Source: Physcomitrium patens (lineage: Eukaryota; Streptophyta; Bryopsida; Funariales; Funariaceae). From it: DNA of 64,000 nucleotides. Where the stretch lies: positions 10,482,282 to 10,546,281 of the forward strand of contig NC_037257.1 in the NCBI RefSeq assembly GCF_000002425.4, written 5' to 3'. Positions 39,442 to 51,700 of the stretch are shown in pieces. The translations under genes and the position numbers were made by a program. The notes below the pieces were generated by a model. The model saw only the letters and a program-made list of their open reading frames with translations, was not told the DNA's origin and did not search any database. The first letter of the stretch is position 1. Every line of letters starts with the position of its first letter.

Positions 39442-40930
39442 ATTTTAGAAAATAAAATATCACTTATTTTAAATTATATTTAAATAAATAAAATGATAAA
39501 ATAAAAAAATAAAGATTTTTTGTAGTAGGAGTCTTATTAACAATCATATATATTTTAAATTATAATATCTTTTATAATATTTTTTTATATATTTATGTAT
39601 TTATATTTTAATATTTTACTTGTGTTAATATTTTAAATCTTTATCGATATAAAACAACATATCTTTCTCAATATTAATTTAAGATTGAATTCTTATAAGT
39701 TGTATAATGTGACTTTTTTGAAAATAAATAAACCTACCTTTGTATAAATTTCATATATTTAGAACATGCATTGATTATAATATATCTAAATCATATAACA
39801 TTAGTAATATGATTGTATCAATATTAAATATTTTAGCCTTGTAACTAACCTTATAATAGTCATAAGTTTACTTATATCTTTTTTTTCTTTAAATTATTAC
39901 TTTATATATTGTAAGTCAATGTAAAATTTTATTGTGTAAAAGTTTTACTTATAAGCTAGTAAAGATTTTAAAATAAAATAATTCATAGTTGATAAGTTAT
40001 AGAAAAAACTAAACTTGAATTTTCTAATCTACCAATAGTCCATATAATAGTTAAATTTTGTAATTTGTATTATAAAAATCATAAAAATACAAATAATAAT
40101 TAATTTAACAACTAATTGTAATAAAATTTAATAAATTTAATATGTTAAAATTCTAAAAATTAAAAATTTTATTGATTTTTATAAAAATATTATTTAATTT
40201 TTTTATAGAAATTAATTAGAAATTTTTTTGTAATATAAAAGAATAAATTGAAGTAATTTTACATCATTTTTTTATTTCAAACATAAAATTTTAATTAAAT
40301 GACAAGAAAGACATGATTAATATTTATAAAATATTAAAATTTAAATAAAATACTAGATATTTATAATATAAAACTAAAAATATGTTAATAAAATAACTAA
40401 AATAATCTTGAATGATCTTATTTTTTAAATTTGTAGAGTTTATTTTATATTAATTCCAATCTTTTATATGTAATTGTAGAACCAATTTTATTACTTTAAA
40501 GAAAATTAGATCTAAATTTAGATTTTATTTGATAAAAATATTTATTATTACATTTTCTTATAGTACAATACAAACATAAGCATCAACTAAGTTTATCTAG
40601 ATCTCTACTTCTACATTAATCACATAAATACATTAATTCATATTAAGATGGCATCAACACATATTACAACAATAAGAAATTTTTTAGATAGAAAAAAAAA
40701 AAAAAAAAAAAAATACTCTATAGCTTTATTTATTTTTAAATCATCATTTATCTACCCTCTAGTTTACTTTCTTGAAATTAAGAACATATTTAGAATAATT
40801 AATGAGTAGATCATTAATAATAATATTCCATAGGTAGGATTTTTCAATTGAATATAAATGTGTTGTAGCCTTTGTTGCTTAAAATTTGTCAATGTGGTTA
40901 TTGTGATAATAGGAGTATACTAAGTTTATT
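38376..40930. other. AT-rich block, no gene seen
   Basis: About 2.55 kb of extremely AT-rich DNA with a long TA microsatellite (39382-39437) and poly-A runs (40689-40713). No coding similarity found. Confidence 0.7.
39382..39437. repeat. (TA)n microsatellite, about 56 bases
   Basis: Uninterrupted TA/AT dinucleotide repeat, among the longest in the window. Confidence 0.9.
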
Positions 40931-41062
40931 ATTATTGAAAATTTTAAAAAAGTAATAAAAACTCTCATTACATGAAATTCACAACCTCTCAAAGACTCAA
41001 ACCCACGTGTTGGCCAATGCTAAAATGCTGCACTAATTAGTCAAGCAGAAGCCATTTATCAG
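40925..41062 (-). mobile_element. Possible tRNA-derived SINE fragment
   Basis: On the minus strand, TGACTAATTAGTGC (about 41045-41032) resembles a pol III A box. GGGTTTGAGTC (about 41003-40993) resembles a B box (GGTTCGANTCC). They are about 30 bases apart, as in tRNA-headed SINEs, and a T/A-rich tail follows (40970-40925). No cloverleaf folds cleanly, so it is not a working tRNA. No target duplication was identified. Confidence 0.3.
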
Positions 41063-42653
41063 GACGACCAACCTTTGAAATCTGTTTATTTCCCTATCAA
41101 ATGAGCCTCCAGTTAGCACGCACCAGGAAGACAATGATTCAAATCCTGAATAGGCTGAGGAGAGTTGCACAAGAGAGTTGAGAAATTTGAATTTGGGAAG
41201 CTGTCTTGGGAAGTCCGTCAACATCCCGGTCGGATAAAAAGCAAAGAAAAAAACAAGAAGAAGAAGAAGAAGCAGAAGAAAGAAAGAGAAGCTGGCAGCA
41301 GCAGCAGCAATGAGCATCCATCTCTCCGTGCAGCACTGCAAACCTACAGTATAGTCTTCATCATCAATCACGTCACCCCATTTTTTCTCCAGATTACCCT
41401 GGCACCAAATTCAGTTTCATTTTTTCACTGACAGAATCACTCAATTGTGACTTGATTCATCCCATCCAGGCTGGGCTGGTTGAGGGGTTAAGAGGTGGAT
41501 TGGGGTCCTGTCTATCAACCTCCGGTATGACGCTTCTTCGTGTGGGTGCTTCACCGTTGATTATGGCAGAGCTAGCAGACTGACTGCAGAGAATGTGAAG
41601 TTGTTAAAGCTTTGAGTAAAATCCGAGAGGCTTTTGGAATCATGTGCTCCCTGGCATGCTCAGAGTAGGATCAACCTTTGTGGTCTCACACACACTCATC
41701 CACACTCACTCACGCACTCACTCTCTGTCTCTCCAACAACAGTTTTGTAATGCAACAACAGTCTTGTAAGAAGAGGACAGATGGGAGGAACAGAGCTGAG
41801 TTAAGGCCACAGTGAAGTCTGCTCACCTTACCCCTCGATTTTGTAGCCATTTTCTTCCTCTTTTTGTTCACAATTATTGTCGAAGCTGGCTTCGGACTGG
41901 TCCGCTACCTTCCGATGCACTTTCGTATTACTCCAGGTGTAAAATCGAATTCTCCATTATAACATCATGAGCACCGGAATTCATTCAATGCCCATTTCGC
42001 AATATTGAAGAGAATTACCTGGTGGTAGGGGACTGTGTGTGTGTGTGTGTGTAGTAGGTGAACATGTCTATTTATTGTTCAAATCTATCATGTCCTCATC
42101 AAGCTGGCGTTAATCGTTTTTTTTGAATCAGGTTCCCTTTCTTGATGAGTTCTGGAGTGTGCCGATGGTAATTTTGGAGAGGAGGTGACGGCGTCAAGGC
42201 GAGATTTCTGAGTGACGGGGAGAGAGAGAGTGAGAGAGAGTATTGCAAGGCAGTGTTGGTAGCAGGTTGTGCACAATTTGTTGGGTTTGGGAGGAGAGTT
42301 GTTGGGCTGGGTATGTGGGACAAGCGCTGATGTTGAGTGACGCCGTTTTCTGGTACAGTGATACATGACTTTGGTGGTGAGTACATGGAGCATTAGTTCT
42401 TGGGGTCAGAGCTCTTTCGTTGCGAATTCTTAGTTGAATTTCCAGTTTAGTTTTGTATTATTTGACATCAAACCCTGTTCTATGGAGTGTTCTTTAGTTT
42501 GGAAGGTTTGTGCAGTGTTAACACTGATCTCTCGTCGATGTTGCAGCTTTGGTGTAGCAGGAAGTGGCGACATAAATGCTATAATCGAATTCTTGCGGAG
42601 CCGAGTTGCGGTGTGAATACAGCAGGGAGTGCTGCTTTCTTCCGACGGTGACA
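41063..42653. other. Promoter and 5' untranslated region of the LTP-like gene
   Basis: Base composition rises to gene-island level. It contains a GAA-rich run (41255-41285), a GT microsatellite (42034-42052) and an AG-rich run (42220-42242). The 112-codon minus-strand frame 41033-41371 is low-complexity Leu/Phe encoded by the GAA run and is not credible. No separate gene seen. Confidence 0.55.
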
Positions 42654-43900
42654 ATGATCCAGAGAGATAGGGCTTTGGGTCGTGTGCTTGGCCAGCGTTT
42701 GATGGCAATTTTGGTCTCCTTAATGGTTATGGCGGTCCTAGAAGTTCGAGTGGCAGCTCAAGGGCCAACTGCAAGTCCTACTGCAGCGGCGCCCAGCCCG
42801 CCCATCACCTGTAGTTTTGCAAATACCTCTATGATCTCCAGCAATTGGTGCAATTATAACGATCAGTCAAGGATGGAAGCACAGACTGTAGATTGTAAGG
42901 GTTTCTTGACGAACTCCAGTGAACTCACACCAAGTGCCGAGTGCTGCCGAGGCTTTAATGATGTCGCCTACAATCGCACCGCTTGTATCTGCATGGCGAC
43001 GTTCTACCCGCCTTCAACTCATAATGAATCGCGGCAGCTCGTACTTCCCAGGTTGTGTGGTTTGATAACTGATCTGTGCGGTCAATGTCCCACGTTCCTT
43101 GTTTCACGCTCGAATGGAACTGCTTCTCTATATATAGGTGGGTAATCCTGAACGGATCATGTGGTTTTAGAGTTCAGCAGTGCCAGCGGTATGTTTTGGT
43201 GTGGAAATTCTTGAAGCTCTTCTAAATGGCTGGCGGTGAATCAGAATGTGTACTAAAAGTTTCTGTCAGGAGCTCGCTGATCGCTGGCTTCAACTTTCAG
43301 ATTCATATTAACGTAGGCTTTGTTGGGAACAACGTAGTACACAGCAAACGAAGATTCTTAACACAATGTACTTCCACAGCCCAACATTCTTTTGCCATTC
43401 ACATGTGGGTTAGATTTTTTTTTTTCTTTTTTTTTTTTTCTTTTTTTTTTTTTTTTCTTCGATTCGTTCTGCCATTGTGTCTACTCCTTAACCCTGGTCG
43501 AGCGGTGAAACTATTTTGCTAAACGTAACTTGGTTTCTTGCAATACAAACTTACTGTACACATTCATCTAAGGTTTCGTGAAGAATAGTTACAATATTCT
43601 GCATATGATCTGCATCTAGAGATAGACTTACAACATGAAATCCTCTTAAGGCCATTGTTACGTCGCTTTGGTGTTATGTGTCATCTGACAATTCCGTCTC
43701 GTGTTTGTGCAGCGGACCAACCCTACTCAAAAGGAAAACCAGTGGCTTCCACAGTAGGCGCTATTGCACTTGCGATCATTTTCGGGTTGCTTCTCGTCGG
43801 CGGCATCATGGCGCTCATCATTATGTTCATCAAGAAACGTAGAGCCAAGAACAATCCTTCAGGAATTTTTGAAGCTCCTCCTCCTGGGGGGGCGTTTTGA
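42654..43900 (+). CDS. Secreted single-pass membrane protein with lipid-transfer-like cysteine pattern, 2 exons, 223 aa
   Basis: Exons 42654-43137 and 43713-43900, GT-AG, phase 1. A signal peptide occupies residues 1 to about 36 (MAILVSLMVMAVLEVRVAAQ). A Thr/Ala/Pro linker follows, then an ectodomain with C...C...C...ECC...CIC...LC...LCGQC. This resembles the eight-cysteine C-C-CC-CxC-C-C order of plant non-specific lipid-transfer proteins, but the spacing is not typical. Several NxS/T glycosylation sequons are present (NTS, NSS, NRT, NES, NGT). Exon 2 supplies a stalk, a transmembrane helix (about 176-201) and a cytosolic KKRRAK stop-transfer followed by a short PPPGGAF tail. Usual LTPG proteins carry a GPI signal here instead of a helix with a charged tail. 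The start is the first ATG; the upstream in-frame extension lacks one. Function is unknown, perhaps lipid binding or cell-surface signalling. Confidence 0.75.
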
Positions 43901-44948
43901 ACGGTTCATAGGGCTAGGTAATATCTTGACGTATATTTCGTCATCGAAATGACTAGCACCAAGACAGTGCGTCTCTATACGTGTGTATATGTATATATAT
44001 ATCTGTGCTTACGAGAATGTGCCTCGCCAGAAGTCTGCCATAACTGTATGGCATGGAAGAACTACTTTACGCAATTAGGGGTTGGAATCCACAGAAAGAA
44101 ATGTAGCGCACTGCGTCCACTTAGCTTGCACTTCGCTCTCAAATAGCTGGATGCCTGTCACAAGAGGTTGTGCAACTTCTTACGAAGCATTAACAACTGA
44201 TTTAGTCCTAATTTTGCACAATTGGCAGCACATGCCTCACATGTAGAAGAGTCATTTCATGATCTGCATGACCCAGAAGTCTTCTGATTATTCATTTCGT
44301 AATTGCTACATTGGAAGAAGTAGCAGGAAGGCTCAACTTTGCCTGTCAACATTCTATACTTGCCGTGAATGGAGATGATTATTTTGCAGCTTTCTGAAGT
44401 CATCTTGGAATGGGATCTTTCAAAAGTGTCACAAGATGCACGGCTCTTGGCATGGTACTGTAGTTCGTGAATAGAGACCTAAACTCTAAAATGCTTCCAC
44501 ATGCGCTGCGTTACAATCCAAGGGTTGTTTGCTGTGTGATCTTTCAGAATATCAATGTGCATGAGCTCATTTTCTGTGTCCCTCCACCTCCTCGCCTATG
44601 CTCAACAATTTGACGAGAGGAAGGATCTTTGTGACGTGGAATGAAATCTTGGAGATAATGGCCGGATAGCTACGTTGAATTGCCACATGAATGGTGATTC
44701 CGGAATATGTCCTAAATTGCATTCTGCTGCAACCTGTGGTGTGAAAATTGGGCTGTGGAGTTCGAGAGCAAGCTAGGATGAATGTGACCACATTTTTGTA
44801 GTGATGGAACTACTTAGTAGCTCGCCAAGAAGTTCCAGATCTGGTTACAGGACAAGTGGGAGCTAACTCTGAAAACCTCAGCCGAATTTGGAGGCTCTGC
44901 ACAGGAAGTTGAACAGATATCCCGTTGTCGACAGTAGATTCCCGGGGC
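43901..44948. other. 3' end of the LTP-like gene and isomerase upstream region
   Basis: About 1 kb of gene-like composition. It presumably holds the LTP-like gene's 3' untranslated region and the promoter and leader of the isomerase gene. No other gene recognised. Confidence 0.55.
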
Positions 44949-46407
44949 ATGGAATCCAATGGCGATGCTTACGACTTGTACTCCTCCGAGAACATTGATG
45001 CTCAGCATTGCGAGAAGCACGGATTTGACATACGTCAGCTGAAGCAGTTGTTTCAGGATCAACAGCAGCTTCTCGATCACTTCTTCAAGAACTTGAACTA
45101 CAAAGAGGTGATAAATCGACTTGTGGTTTCGCCAATCAATCAAAGGTGACTGACGAGGAGTAAGTAACCGGACCAATGTGGAATAAACCAATTAGCATTG
45201 CCATGTAAACAGGTGCAAGCATTCACGCAACTGTGCGCCGACACAAAGGGGGTCATCTTCTTCTCAGGAGTGGGCAAGAGCGGGTTCGTAGCCCAAAAGT
45301 GCGCGCAGACATTGGTCTCGACAGGCACGAAGGCGGTGTTTCTCTCCCCGACTGATGCCCTGCATGGGGATATTGGCCTTGTTGGTCCCAACGATGTGCT
45401 CGTCTTGTTCAGCAAGTCAGGTGCCACCGAGGAGCTAAACAAACTCATTCCCTGCGCGAGAGCTAAGAGTGCCTATCTTGTGGGCATCTCGTCGCTCAAA
45501 CACTCCAATTTTCGGAAGATGTGTGACATGCATGTATACCTCCCTCTGGAACGAGAGCTATGCCCCTTTGATCTTGCGCCAGTCACTTCGACTGCCATCC
45601 AGATGCTGTTCTGCGACACTGTCGCCATAGCACTTATGAAAGCCAAGAACTTGACACGCGAGCAGTATGCCCTCAACCACCCAGCCGGCCGCATAGGCAG
45701 ACGCCTCAGTTTTCGGGTATGGTGATGCTTTCCTTTCCCTCCTGAACTAATCTCCTGATCCTCCACACACATTTCCACCACCTTTTATGAATGGGATCGA
45801 AAACTTTGAACATGGTCCAACACTCACACCATCTGGAATCAATACAGTTGTACCCAGTTGTTTGAGACGGTGTCTCGGTGAGTGTCTTGGTGACCTAGGT
45901 CGAGGACATAATGCGAAAAGGCGACTCGTTACCATTATGCAGAGAGAGTGATCTGATCATGGATCAACTCGTGGAGCTGACAGTCAAAGGATACGGCTGC
46001 CTCATCGTCATCGACGCATCCAACCGACTCCTGGGCACATTCACAGACGGCGATCTTCGTCGAGCACTTAACTCCAGCCGAGAAAACATCTTCCACCTCC
46101 AAGTGGGTGAAATGTGCAACAGGTGAACCACTGAACCCTGAAACTCTGATCTCATCTTCTAGCTCAATCAGCAGCTGAGAAAAGTCTAGTAGTAATCTAT
46201 CCGGAGCTGCTGTTGTTGTTGATGTTGTTGTTGTTGTGGTGATCCTGCAGGGAGCCGAGGTGGATTGAGGAGAATGTCATGGCAATTGCAGCCATGAAGA
46301 AGATGGAAGAGGGTGCGTCGGCGGTGACTTTTCTACCAGTTCTCGACTACAACAAAGTCGTCATCGGACTCATCACTCTCCATGACCTAGTTTCAGCTGG
46401 ATTGTAG
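44949..46407 (+). CDS. D-arabinose-5-phosphate isomerase (KdsD/KpsF type), 4 exons, 347 aa
   Basis: Exons 44949-45107, 45213-45716, 45899-46122 and 46251-46407, GT-AG, phases 0, 0, 2. The enzyme interconverts D-ribulose-5-phosphate and D-arabinose-5-phosphate. This is the first step to KDO, which plants place in rhamnogalacturonan-II pectin. The SIS sugar-isomerase domain spans about residues 54-215. It has GVGKSG (72-77), [12 protein letters not shown] (97-108), [10 protein letters not shown] (119-128), [15 protein letters not shown] and [11 protein letters not shown]. Two CBS domains follow: [18 protein letters not shown] with [11 protein letters not shown] (268-278), and a second ending [11 protein letters not shown]. 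The C-terminus reaches the stop in full. No transit peptide is evident, which fits a cytosolic enzyme. The initiator is the first ATG in frame; the acidic leader ([14 protein letters not shown]) is normal for plant copies. Confidence 0.93.
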
Positions 46408-48340
46408 CATTCTGCATCAACAATGTTGTACTGCTCTTGCGCATCCATCCAATGGGTATGTTTTTTTGCCACAATCTCATCGCGCCATGATGTGAGTGTT
46501 GTTGGACTTTGCAAGTTTCAACCAGACAAACGTTACATTACAATAGCATGGTCATCGGCACTTGTTGTGCTGGATAAAATGTTCGAGCTTTTTTTCCCCT
46601 CCTTCTTGCATGATTTTTATTAACCCAATATTGTGCTGAACTCTGATCGCGAAAACTGAACTTATCTGCTTTTAAACCTCTTGAATATTCAAAAAAGAAT
46701 ATATTTTAACTACTTCTTTTATGTCTCTTTCAGTAACGTTACATATTTTATTTTATTTTCTGTCTGAGAGGAAAGAGAATAGAATGTTGTAAATTTGCAT
46801 CACTAATGCAAAGTTGAAAAAAAAAGAAAAAAGAAAAACTTAGTCAAAATATTTTTTATTTTTTATTTTTAATACTTATTTTATCACATATTTAAAATTA
46901 AAATTTTATAAAATCAAATAACCTCTAAAATTCTTGATCTAAATTTTAAATGTCTTCATTACTAAATCTTTAAAAAAACATATATTTTAGACAAAACAAA
47001 TCTAGTTGTTAGTCTTCTTAGTGTTGATCTTGTATATATAGTTAGATTATTTTCTTGGATCAATCTATATCCTCTTAAATAAGAAGACAATTTTTTTAAT
47101 ACTTCCATATGTTATAATGTTGTAAAATATTTTAATTTTATCATATTAAGTTGTATATGTTTTACTTTTAATTATTTAGTTTGAGACATAACAATAGGTG
47201 CTAAAATATTATAAAGTTATGACATACAGTTGTACAGTTTTTTAAATATGATTCTAAAAGGTAGTTATTGCATGTAACAACAAAACTAAGTTCTCGGTTT
47301 GATGTTTAAGAATTATGCAAATTGAAAAGAAATTACTATATATAATGTTGCCATTTTTAAAGAAATTGACCAATATATACAAAATTATTCCATTTAAAAT
47401 CAAATATTGGTTGTTAAAATTATATTACACATACATACATTAAATAATTTATTTAGGACAAGATTTGCATCTTAATGGTTGGTGCACGAATTATTATTAT
47501 TATTATTATTATTATTTTCTTCACATATTCTTTTCACAATTTTCCTAGTAATACATCAAATGTTTTTGATGTTAGATCTTTTTCTTTTATAGCCAATAAA
47601 ATTGAATTTAAAATATACTCAATAAATTCCATTTCAATTAATTTAATACAAAATAGAAGGGTGTCATACTTTTGCAATTGGAATTTTATAATTATAAAAA
47701 AAGAATTAAATGTAAAATATATTATTTTTACCTATGCACCAAACAAAGTAAAGACATCTACCTAACAACTTAATGCTAATTATGTTGTAGACAACTACTA
47801 TAAATTAATTTTCTTTATTACATTCACATTTTATTATTGCTCAAATAAAAAATAATAATAGTAATAATAAAATGCATCCTATTGCAACAGTCATTGCAAT
47901 TTTTTTGATACATAACAGAAAACATAAATAAAATAAAATAGAGATATTGCATCTCCATGGTTCTTTGCAATTTATGTTGTGTATGCATTTTTATCAAAAA
48001 AATTTCGAGGACTAATACTGCCAACAATCACTTTGAAAATGATGAATTTTCACACCCCATGACAAAAAAATCATCTTTTAGAGATTTGAAATATGACGAT
48101 ATTTTTCTCTTTTCTTTAACATTCGGATTCAAAACCTCTACCCTTCCCCCCCGCCCTAAATACCCCTGTTGAATGGTAAACTGTATTTGAAACATGAACA
48201 TGTCGAGGAACTTTACGCTTAACCAACTGCAAGATGAAATTTTGCTTGCAGCTTGTATCCAATTGCCCATTTTCTGCATCCCTTCGTGGCCAGTTTGATG
48301 GAAACTTTCTTTTCAATTCGTCAAACACCACCTTCTCACC
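46408..48340. other. Isomerase 3' flank, AT-rich block, tail side of the minus-strand gene
   Basis: 46.7-48.0 kb is AT-rich with no coding similarity and a TTA repeat (47491-47514). The 48028-48340 part has gene-like composition. It probably belongs to the 3' untranslated region of the large minus-strand gene. The two convergent genes end on either side of the AT-rich block. Confidence 0.5.
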
Positions 48341-48614
48341 AATCAAAATACAGCTGCCATCAGCTCTTTCAATCCTCCTGAGGCTCGGCTGCAAACCTTT
48401 CCTAGGAGCACTCATCTGGTTAAAAGTAACTAAATCCTTTCCATTGGTGAGGGGCTTTGGCTGGCAGCAGTTGCGCACAGACAGAGGATATTCAATGCTA
48501 CAATACTGCCCTCAGTATATACCACTAAATCTGTTGGTGGGGCTCATTTTCTGAGGAATTCTTCAACGCATGCTTAAGCACATTTATCCATCTTTGCCCC
48601 TTCTCCAAACATAC

Positions 48615-48733
48615 CACGAAAAAGGACAAGCTCAATGCAGTTAGGGTGCAGCTCCAAAATTTCCCAACGTAATCGTAAGGCAGCTTCAGATGAATTATTA
48701 ATAAACCTTTGCAACACATATACAGTCCAGCAC
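48615..48733 (-). other. Probable extra coding exon, alternative 3' end of the large minus-strand gene
   Basis: A 119-base stretch flanked by an AG acceptor and a GT donor reads CWTVYVLQRFINNSSEAALR, continuing into RWEILELHPNCIELVLF. This is helical, HAT-repeat-like and convincing as coding sequence. It joins in phase if the preceding exon (starting 48893) uses a weak donor after 48826, instead of reading on to its stop at 48762. A possible last exon from 48401 then gives a short tail ending in LKELMAAVF. The two ends may be alternative splice forms, or the stop at 48762 may be an artefact of my model. Confidence 0.45.
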
Positions 48734-48761
48734 CTGAACAACTTTTAACACAAGTGTTCTG

Positions 48762-51700
48762 CTATTGGCTCTCTTCCCCATCATTAACGAGAGCCTGAAC
48801 TGATACGCCACAAGCATTCAAGCACTCCAGTAGTATCTGCTTGTTGTTGATGTATAGAAGCAGGAACTCACAAGAACCTCTACTGTTCTCAATCTGCGCA
48901 GACGATGGATTATTAAAATTACAAAATTGTAAGTACTGGAAAAGCGGCATGACGTACTAAGACTAAGACAATTTTGGAACCTAGTCTGATGTTGAAGACA
49001 GTCAGTGTCGAAATACAGTAATTGTGGTGTAACTCTTTAACATGCATGTCACTCATAACGCTTACGCTACAACATTGCTATCATAGTCTCGATACAAAGT
49101 GACAAACATGCATCTCACAAATCCAAGTATACAAAAAGCCTTAAATTTCATTCGACTTACTTCGTTACACACGTCAGTACATGTGCGATTCAGATCGAAG
49201 TGAATGGGTGTTAGAGGAAACCCCAACCATCCTTTGGTGTTTCCTAGCTTTCTGTCGACATGTTCCTGATTCACACAGATGTCAGCCACCTTCGTTCAGA
49301 AGCCAAATTTCCTTTTATCAAGCACTTGCTAACCAATCCATGTAAGGAGCAGTAAACTCCCGACAAGGAATAATTAACCTTAAGTGGTTGGTTCCTTTTC
49401 CCGAGCTTCTACCAGTTCATCTAATAACAGGCACAAAAGTATAATTTCACGTACCTCAAAGGTAGCTCTTAGTTTATCTCTAGAATCGCACCAACCACTT
49501 GCATCCACAAGAGTCATTTGACTGCCGAAGTTGGAAAATATTGCATGCAAATATGGCATATCTGAGTGTAATAGCCTCCGTGTGGCAGATACAAGATCAG
49601 AAGATTTGAAAGGATTAAATTTGTATTGGCGACCAAGACAACACCAAACTCTGGAAGTTAAGCCCTCTTCATGATTGGTGGTATATGCTCTAATCTTATG
49701 CGAAGGTGCTGGTGGTCTTCTGTTCCAAGGGAAAGTTCTAGGAACTAATGACTTATTGCCAATAATTGTCCCAACATTTTTCGATGCCCCGCTGCCGTTT
49801 TCTTCAAGTGAAATGCTGAATTCTTCTGAAGACAGCTTCTGCTCTTCAACCTCCGGAGCAAAATTCGAGTACGTCCTGAGCTGTGCAAAGAAAAGGGCTT
49901 GGTCCAATGTGCTGTGGGCTACATCGATGCGTTTTCTCCAATGTTCAAACAAGCAAAACGGTTTACGAGGATACAACATACGGCTCCAAGTCTGAGATTT
50001 CACACAATTGTGCCAAGCATCCTGGAACCCTGAGCACATCATGTTTTAGCAAAACATAGTCAGAGTTCTGTATTAAGTGACTACAAAAGAGGAGTCGGAT
50101 TTTATATCCATGGCTCTTCGGTTTTAGCCCAAAAAATGAGCGAAAACACTTCCAATTACTGAACTAACAGAGCCAACACATAGTTCAGTTGATGGAAACT
50201 ACTAATGATTCAGGGCTACTGGTTTGTCGTCCTGAACCACGTTCATGAATCCAGGTGGACAAGTCGACACCGGCCAGAGGATCCTCTTCCGCAAGCACAC
50301 CATGATATGCTTTTGCTGGATTTTCAGAACTAGATAAACGAAGACACACATCGTATATATAATCTCTCATCGCCCCTACTCTCCAATTTTGTCCTTTTTA
50401 TAGTTCTAGTAAACCCTTGACCTTCTTGTTCTATCGAAAATACAGCACACCCACGGTTAGTAGATGCAGAAACTTCGCCGTCTGCACCACAAGCGCAACC
50501 AAGTGCTTCGCTGTACTCGAAAAGAGAATTTTATTACCACTAACTCCCTGTGTGCTGTGAATATGCCTACCTGACAACTGGATAACATGATAAATTGCTT
50601 TGTCAAGTTTACCCTCCAAAATTTCTGTGTCCGCTTTGCTTGAGGACCTCTCAAACGTCTTCTTATTAACTTGAGCAGAAGATCGAATCCAAGTCCCTTG
50701 AGCTGCAGATGTAACATTACCGGAAATGCCTACATGACAATCTAACTTCTGTCCTGTTAATGGTGTCGAGCTATTCCTCACCATCGTCGTGTACGATAGA
50801 GAAGAAAGCTCCAAAATTCTTGGAACTGTACCCTTGTCATGAGGAACTAATCGGTTGTCATACATTGAGTAAGAAGCTTGTTGAAAAAGTATTAGTTCTG
50901 CGATTTGAACCAGGACTCTAAGAAATTTTCGACTTTGAAAAAGTGTTTCACAGCGGGCAGTAGCTGCACGAAGTGCAGTTTGGGCGTCATGATAAGCTTT
51001 GCACAATTCTCGCTCCTGGGTTACACAATCTCCTCTATTGGCCTTTGCCTCTTCTAGATCCTTGTCCACACGGTTCGCTTCCTCTCGTAATTTATCCAAA
51101 AAATTACTCGCACTTCCTCCTGTAACACTACTCTGTATCCTCAAATGATTCAAATGACTTTTGCCAGATCCATGCTGATGCCAACAAGACCAAGGATCAC
51201 AATCTCCTGGGTCTTCGGAAGAAGGAGCTAACGCCTGATTGCTCTGCAAAGATGGTTCGTCAGGTACTACGATCTGTACTACAAGGCTTGTAGCAAATGA
51301 AGGTGGCAATATATTCTTTCCCCCATTAAACATAACCTGAACATCAGCAAAACCAGTAGTAGTTAAAAAGATCCCAAAATTTAAAGTTAAATAATAAATA
51401 AATAAATAAATAAATAACTGTGCGACGAGTGCAGGAAGCTGCCGGAAAATATCTCCATGTACCCTAGGCATCACTTCCAGTTCAGTGCTCGAAGACACCT
51501 TTAAACTGTTCAAAATCAAAAGTGCACCTTGCACTTGTGAGTTGCTAAAATGAGCAGAAGTAGATAGTTAGACATCAATACTGCTTCTTACTTTGAGAAT
51601 TCCTGATGAAACAACTCCGTCTTGGGCACAGTGCTTCTGTGCATGCTGGTAATGCTGACCATGCACATGTATATATGATACTGAGACAGGGGCATTCGTT

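Noticed and set aside
40985-41062. A functional tRNA gene on the minus strand
   Set aside because: Box-like motifs are present, but no acceptor stem or full cloverleaf can be folded.
41033-41371. 112-codon minus-strand frame with a Leu/Phe run
   Set aside because: The hydrophobic run is just the translation of a GAA microsatellite, and the rest overlaps the SINE-like piece.
48116-48478. 120-codon minus-strand frame as a separate gene
   Set aside because: Part of it overlaps a possible last exon of the large gene in another frame, and it has no known motif. It is better explained as that gene's 3' part.
51170-51220. GDCDPWSCWHQH in the large gene, looking like the ZFC3H1 zinc finger C-x4-C-x3-H
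   Set aside because: The preceding cysteine of the finger is missing and the piece lies before the coiled coil, the wrong order for the family. Probably coincidental.
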